Source of the DNA: Trichomonas vaginalis G3
Lineage: Eukaryota; Parabasalia; Trichomonadida; Trichomonadidae
Assembly (NCBI RefSeq): GCF_026262505.1
Contig: NC_067207.1
Span: forward strand, 16,336,082-16,400,081
Length of the DNA stretch: 64,000 nucleotides
Direction: 5' to 3'
How positions within the stretch are numbered: position 1 is the stretch's first letter; the number at the start of each line of letters is the position of its first letter. Below the pieces are notes generated by a model. That model ran no database searches and was not told the DNA's origin. It was given only the letters and a program-made list of their open reading frames with translations. The translations under genes were made by a program, and so were the position numbers. Positions 58,927 through 64,000 of the stretch are shown one piece after another.

Positions 58927-59820
58927 TGAATTGAATCCCATTATTTGAATAACTAAAATGGCAAACATGAATATGACCAATGAACACTTGATGTCAAAAC
59001 GATTAAAAATCCAGTTATGACGTTTTGGAAAATACGATAATTATCAAAAAATTCAATGAAACCTTTCAAAGTAAAAAAAATCATTATTTCGCTTGAATAA
59101 GCTATGCTACCAGATTGATTTCATTATATACGAGATGAGCTAATACAATTGATTGTATTTGCTATTAAAACTCCAATTAATTGACTGGAGTATATTAAAT
59201 CAAAGTTGTCAAGAATCTTTATCATTGAAACTAATACGAAAACACAATTTGAGATAGATTTTGATTGTATTCAAATTGATTACTCTTTAAAAAAGAATCA
59301 ATATAGATACCATAATGGCTTTTTTCACTCATTTTTGAGGGTAATAGATGGAAAACAAGATGGATTTGCGACACTATACTTTTTATGAATTTTTTTTGAA
59401 TAGTATCTAAAAAAGAGCAAAATGAAATCGAAATAAATCAACGAAAATGTTAAGAGATTATTCGAAACAGCCTATCCATTTAACAGCAATTACCGTTTTC
59501 CCTTATCGTTTCGTATTTCTTAAGTCATTAGTTTATTATTCATACGTGTTTTAATATTAAGCAAAAAAATGAGGTTTGTAACGTTAACTTGTATGAAAGT
59601 AAGTTGTTAAATAATTCATAAAGATAAAATCACAAAAATCTCCAATAAGATAAGATTTTAACCAGCTCGTTGCTTCAATATACAAATATTGAAGTGGTGA
59701 ACAGGCAATGTATAGGAGAGTCTTAGAGCACCGTAATCAAACAATCAACCCCGGCCACTTGACCTCCACTTGTATAGTGAAGAGCCAGCGGTTATTTGGA
59801 ATTTCTAAACGGCAATTTAT
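58927..59820. other. Divergent intergenic gap, ~890 bp
   Basis: AT-rich. A 60-residue frame at 59206-59388 has some coding character (IETNTKTQFEIDFDCIQIDY) and might be a gene remnant, but this is weak. Less AT-rich DNA at 59700-59800 precedes the TPR-like gene. Confidence 0.45.
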
Positions 59821-60618
59821 ATGAATGAATTTACACCAATAACAAAGGACTTCCTTTTGAAATATATCGAGAATAATGATATGTCTGTACTTCGACAGAT
59901 TAACTCTGCCTTTGAAATCCAATTTTCTTCGTACGACTTTCGAAATTCTAATTTCATATCTACATGGGAACACCAAATTGCGTATTTATTAGATGTATGC
60001 GAAATTTTGTATGGCAAAATAAATTATTCATCATTTGTATCTCAGATTTTTCACTTAATTATCAACATTACCAAAAAAATCGATGAAATCGGAAAATTTT
60101 CTCTCTACCAAGCTGAGGCTCTCTTTAAGTTAGGTAAGCATGAGTTGGCTTTAAAAAATCCTGGTTTAGCGATAGATTCTTTTTTAGCTTCTTCTTCTAT
60201 CTACGAAACATACTCCTTACCGATTGAATTAGCATTATGTTATGCAAACATTGCGTATATATATTACTTACAAGAACGCTACGATAAAGCAATCTCTTAT
60301 GCACTTCCTGCGCAGCAAAAACTATATAACTCGAAACACAATTCTGAATACTCGAGCATTTGTGACTTACTTTCGTTACTTTATTTAGAATTAGATGAAA
60401 AAGATCTGGCTATTAGGTACCTCCAAGAATCTTGTAGAGAACAGATTCCTGTTATACCATCAAATATTAAACTTAATTTACTTGATTTTAGCCCGCAAAT
60501 TCCTAATACGAAAAATCCAAGACTGACGAAGCTGAAATCACAAGAAATAATAATTAAAGACCAATCTACAAAGTTAGATGACTCCATTAATCAACTACAC
60601 TCTTTATGTTTTTCATAA
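59821..60618 (+). CDS. TPR-like protein, 265 residues
   Basis: Residues ~95-220 form tandem helix pairs of TPR type: LYQAEALFKLGKHELALKNP, then LALCYANIAYIYYLQERYDK (AISYALPAQQ), then ICDLLSLLYLELDEKDLAIR (YLQESC). The consensus W-LG-Y-A-F-A-P positions are partly kept. The N-terminal ~90 residues are helical and unassigned; the C-terminus is lysine-rich and probably flexible. A soluble adaptor or scaffold role is typical of TPR proteins. Specific partner not deducible. Confidence 0.7.
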   Translation: MNEFTPITKDFLLKYIENNDMSVLRQINSAFEIQFSSYDFRNSNFISTWEHQIAYLLDVCEILYGKINYSSFVSQIFHLIINITKKIDEIGKFSLYQAEALFKLGKHELALKNPGLAIDSFLASSSIYETYSLPIELALCYANIAYIYYLQERYDKAISYALPAQQKLYNSKHNSEYSSICDLLSLLYLELDEKDLAIRYLQESCREQIPVIPSNIKLNLLDFSPQIPNTKNPRLTKLKSQEIIIKDQSTKLDDSINQLHSLCFS

Positions 60619-61803
60619 TTTGAAGAAATACTAATTTAATCCAAGCTTATAGTAAGCTTTACTCCTGTTTGTTATATAAGAATAAAAATTGTTTAATAAT
60701 ATGAAGCAAATCTTGACTCATAAACTTTTATGATAGTCAATATTTCTTGAAATCCGAAGGATTTGAAAAAAAAATCTATATTAATGAAGGTTTAACTTTA
60801 ATATACGCTTATCCAGGGTATAAAAATGTTTCAACACTCGATTTATCAATCCTGATTTTCCAAAAAAAATTGAAAAAATTCAAAATAAAATTAAAAAACA
60901 TAACTTTTAACTTGAAAATTCAATTTTTGAAAAAAATTTGGAAACCAATGATATCAAAAATAGAATTCTCAAAGTATTCTTGTTAAAATATATTGAAAAT
61001 TCATTTAATTTTAATCAATATTTTTAATTTCATCACAGAGAGTGATTTCTATGTAACTTTCTTTATCAATAGTAGGATACCTTGAAAAGGAACGCTATGA
61101 ATATCTCGACATTTTTGCCATATTTTTGATGGTGAGATTGCAGACGTTTATCTTTCAGATCATTCTCAGAAAGGAAAGTATTTCAAGATTTACCGCCGAT
61201 AATGAAAACAACATTGATTAAATCTCAGCACTTCCAATGAAAATATTGTTAAACACCTATCTTACAATTCTTCTTGAGAGCATTTCAAACAATTTTGCTT
61301 TAACAATCGATGTAATCGAAGGGAAAGTACGAATTGATTTCTAAGAAGTAAACTTCATAGTCTATAAAACTTTTTCATAAAACAATACATCGCCGATTAA
61401 ATCAAGAAACAAATTTTTAATAATCAATCAGTTACATTATTGACAAACTCTCATTTGTCATAAAAATTTAGTAATTAATTCAAAATTGGAGGAGATACCA
61501 TTACAATCTAGCTTTCAAGAAAATTGATGTAATATCATCTCATCAAGAAAAAAGACTTACTTCTGCAATCTAAGATCTCCACTTGATACATATGCAACAA
61601 GACAGAATTTTTAGAAATTACGAAATTTCTTAATTAATGGAAAAAAGGAACTCCATTTGTTTAGGCATCAGAAAGGCACGATATCCGGAAGTAACAAAAG
61701 CTACTTATTTCATGGAAATAAAGAACTCCACTCGTTACTGCAGAAAAATTGACATTTTTCAGAAGTTGTAAAAGTTCTTTTTGACATGGAAAAAAGAAAA
61801 AAG
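60619..61803. other. Intergenic gap, ~1.2 kb
   Basis: AT-rich, no coding frame I can support. The last bases hold the T-run that terminates the tRNA-Asn gene. Confidence 0.55.
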
Positions 61804-61877
61804 CTCCTCCCGTGTGGATCGAACACACGACTTCCAGATTAACAGTCTGACACTCTAACCAACTGAGTTAGGGAGGA
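61804..61877 (-). tRNA. tRNA-Asn (anticodon GUU)
   Basis: 74 nt. Acceptor TCCTCCC pairs fully with GGGAGGA, discriminator G. D arm ACTC/GAGT; anticodon stem TCAGA/TCTGG with loop CTGTTAA gives GTT. T arm GTGTG/CACAC with loop TTCGATC. A run of six T follows on the minus strand. All arms pair, so the gene looks functional. Confidence 0.95.
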
Positions 61878-62220
61878 ATTCACGATATTCATATTGAACT
61901 TGAACATAAAATAAAAATTAATATTTTTTTTGTATTACATTTTTTATAAATTGATTTGTATTCTTGATTTACTCTTACTCTATTAATTTTTGATCTTCAC
62001 AAAACTTTGAGAGAAATATTCAATTTAACCTTACAACGATCAATTCTTTTTATTTATTTTCAATATATATCTGATATCATTGAATTTTCCTTCAGGTATT
62101 TTTTAATTCAGATTGCTTTCAATTTACAAAGATTATTATCCTTCTTCTTTATATTAATTAATGTATTTCTCATTTTTTTTAATTTTCAATACTTTATTCA
62201 AATCATATTTTCAAATCGAT
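61878..62220. other. Intergenic gap and promoter of the beta-helix gene
   Basis: AT-rich upstream region. TCATATTTTC, an Inr-like box, lies at about 62204-62213, just before the ATG at 62221. Confidence 0.45.
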
Positions 62221-64000
62221 ATGACTCCTCCGAAGTACAAAATCCAATTAGAAAAGCCAATCCCACCACCACCTCCACCACCACCAGTATATAATGGTCG
62301 TGGACCTTCTACAACATTTAATATGCCTCAAGCTCCAGTTGCAAATCCAAATAATCAGCATTTTCAATATAATATGACAATTCCTGAATTATTACCACCA
62401 CCACCTGGAGCTCAACCACCACCAGTTCCTGGAGGTTTGCTTCCTCCTGATAAATCCAATCAAAATGTTCCACCATCACCACTTGAAAAATTATTATCCT
62501 CTGGTATTCCAGGTGGTGCTGATGCACAACTTGGACAGGATGCTATCCATGATGCACACAAATTTACTGATATATTTGGAAGCCAATTTATCCCAGATAC
62601 GGCAATGATGAATTCTATTTCAGTTTTGATGAACAACAAAGGCGATAAAAAGGCCAAATTTAATTTCAATCCAGGAATGTTCCAGAGTCCTGATGCGTTT
62701 ATGGTAATGCCTCCACCAGCTCCTCAAAAAGAACTCAACTTAAAGGCAAACGCAGCACTTTCGTTTACTCCAGAAGCATCGATTACATTTTCTCGTGCTG
62801 TATACCCAACAATCCAAGCTTGCATTGATGCAGCACCAAACAAATCATACATTTATATTCCTACCGGAATTTATCCAGAAAGACTCAAAATAAACAAGAA
62901 AGTTGCCTTAGAGGGAACAGGAAGTATATCGATATGCGGTGCCGATATAACAGATAACTGCTCTTTACATAAAATTACTTTTCAATGCGACAACCATGGC
63001 AAAGGAGGTGATGTAAACATAACGAATCACGCAATTGTATCATTTTCTAATGTATCTTTCTTTACAAATGAAACCAACGCCCTTGCAATTAAGGAAGATT
63101 CGATTGTTACTCTTGCTGACTGTAAGATTACATCATTGATGCTTCCATGCGTCTTTGTTAATGCACAATCCTCCATTCTCGCCACAAATTCTAACTTCGA
63201 AGGCTCTCAAACATACGGCATTCTTTTGGCAGATGAATCCTCAGCACATATAGAGAATTGCATCCTCAAAAGGAACGGTAAAGCAGCTATCTGCACTACA
63301 GGAACATCGACAGTTACAATTGTAGGATCACAAATCGAGTTTAATAACGATGCCATAGAAATCAACGAAACAGGCCAAGTAAACATCAACAATTCATCGA
63401 TATCTCTTAACCAAGATTACGGTATTATCATCAAATGCCGCTCATTCGTTCAAGTCAAGAATTGTAATTTTGATTCCAACAAAGAAGGATCAGTTTTAGC
63501 CTACAACAACGGTATATTCTTCAGTTTTGACAGTTTATTCAAAGGATCCCCCGACAAACCAATCATTTACTTAGCAGGAGGAGCGCAAATGAGCTCATCC
63601 GGAGACAACTTCTCAGGAAAGTGTCTCGGCGCTATTGCATCAGCCTCAAAGTCCGAAATCTACTGCGAGAACTCCAGTTTCAGCATGCAAGGATCCGGAA
63701 TTATCGCAAATCAGTCCACAATCACCTTACAAGACATATCATGTTCAGCAACAGTTATGGCCGTCCAAGTTGCCAGCTCTTTCATCGAAGTGAAGAACTC
63801 GAAATTCGCATCTGACCAAACAACATTTTCATTGGCCGGAATCAGAGGAACAGTTATCAACTGTGATTTCACGGGAAAGAGCATTGGCGCAGCGATAAAC
63901 AACGTTGAATTGCGATTTGTCAATTGTTCGTTCATTGGCTATAATCAAGCTGTTTCTGTTGCAGTTGGAAAACCATTGTTCGACCAATGTTCATTCAAAA
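62221..64000 (+). CDS. Proline-rich parallel beta-helix protein, N-terminal 593 residues (runs off edge)
   Basis: Begins MTPPKYKIQLEKPIPPPPPP. Residues ~1-90 are proline-rich with several PPPP runs (possible EVH1/WW/SH3 ligands). From about residue 195 (FSRAVYPTIQACIDAAPNKS, YIYIPTGIYPERLKINKK) come repeated right-handed beta-helix coils with asparagine/serine turns (VNITNHAIVSFSNVSF, SSAHIENCILKRNG, VNINNSSISLNQDYGI), as in pectin-lyase-fold and FBXO11/SHCBP1-type proteins. No signal peptide, so probably cytoplasmic. A carbohydrate-processing enzyme is less likely than a scaffold. No stop before the window ends. Confidence 0.8.
   Translation, partial: MTPPKYKIQLEKPIPPPPPPPPVYNGRGPSTTFNMPQAPVANPNNQHFQYNMTIPELLPPPPGAQPPPVPGGLLPPDKSNQNVPPSPLEKLLSSGIPGGADAQLGQDAIHDAHKFTDIFGSQFIPDTAMMNSISVLMNNKGDKKAKFNFNPGMFQSPDAFMVMPPPAPQKELNLKANAALSFTPEASITFSRAVYPTIQACIDAAPNKSYIYIPTGIYPERLKINKKVALEGTGSISICGADITDNCSLHKITFQCDNHGKGGDVNITNHAIVSFSNVSFFTNETNALAIKEDSIVTLADCKITSLMLPCVFVNAQSSILATNSNFEGSQTYGILLADESSAHIENCILKRNGKAAICTTGTSTVTIVGSQIEFNNDAIEINETGQVNINNSSISLNQDYGIIIKCRSFVQVKNCNFDSNKEGSVLAYNNGIFFSFDSLFKGSPDKPIIYLAGGAQMSSSGDNFSGKCLGAIASASKSEIYCENSSFSMQGSGIIANQSTITLQDISCSATVMAVQVASSFIEVKNSKFASDQTTFSLAGIRGTVINCDFTGKSIGAAINNVELRFVNCSFIGYNQAVSVAVGKPLFDQCSFK

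Noticed and set aside
1-64000. CRISPR arrays, bacterial operons, riboswitches and rRNA genes
   Set aside because: No regularly spaced short repeats with unique spacers, no ribosome-binding-site logic and no rRNA sequence. The window is eukaryotic, and the only regular array is the ~120-bp iteron unit.

Overview
The window is eukaryotic and AT-rich. It looks like a trichomonad (parabasalid) chromosome, most like Trichomonas vaginalis or a close relative. The reasons are: host genes are single uninterrupted reading frames; several starts have an Inr-like TCA-Py-T-T box just upstream; the gene families fit (trichomonad-type ankyrin-repeat, LRR, Rab/Rac, GT61 and poly-proline beta-helix proteins); Polintons (Mavericks) are present; and there are two pol III tRNA genes. 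The species cannot be fixed from the sequence alone.

Layout. 1-2459: right end of one Polinton (copy A; the rest lies off the window). 2490-5285: decayed coding scrap, a frameshifted MULE transposase gene and a 65-bp direct repeat. 5335-6441: a host gene of unknown function. 6465-21445: a complete-length 14.98-kb Polinton (copy B) with 680-bp terminal inverted repeats and a 6-bp AAATTA target duplication. It carries integrase, packaging ATPase, major capsid protein, a phage-like collar fibre and several small proteins. In its left half, 8575-12808 is a distinct module: a broken primase/SF3-helicase gene and a KilA-N/GIY-YIG-type gene bounded by inverted arrays of a ~120-bp iteron-like repeat. 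I see no protein-primed DNA polymerase and no adenovirus-type protease gene in copy B.

21452-35233: host genes for a PNP-family protein with three PNP-like units, ribosomal protein eS30, an LRR protein, an importin-beta-like HEAT protein, a coiled-coil protein and a PP2A B56-like subunit. 35234-39580: a gene-poor stretch holding nested inverted-repeat elements. 39581-51464: a MIS12-like kinetochore protein, a large RhoGEF-Kelch protein, a Pumilio protein, an RS/tyrosine-rich unknown, a Rac-like gene with an in-frame TGA, a small 55-residue gene, tRNA-Thr and a UVSSA-like VHS protein. 51995-54309: second copy of the TTAA-flanked repeat, itself interrupted by a mariner-like TA-flanked element. 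54514-64000: a Rab GTPase, a GT61-like glycosyltransferase, an ankyrin membrane protein, a TPR-like protein, tRNA-Asn and the start of a proline-rich beta-helix protein.

The host genes are functionally mixed and show no operon logic. The coherent system in the window is Polinton B: integrase and TIRs for insertion, ATPase and capsid genes for packaging, a collar-type fibre probably for attachment, two membrane-active-looking small proteins, and an unusual iteron-flanked replication module where a polymerase gene would be expected. It is treated here as a fossil; parts of it are broken.
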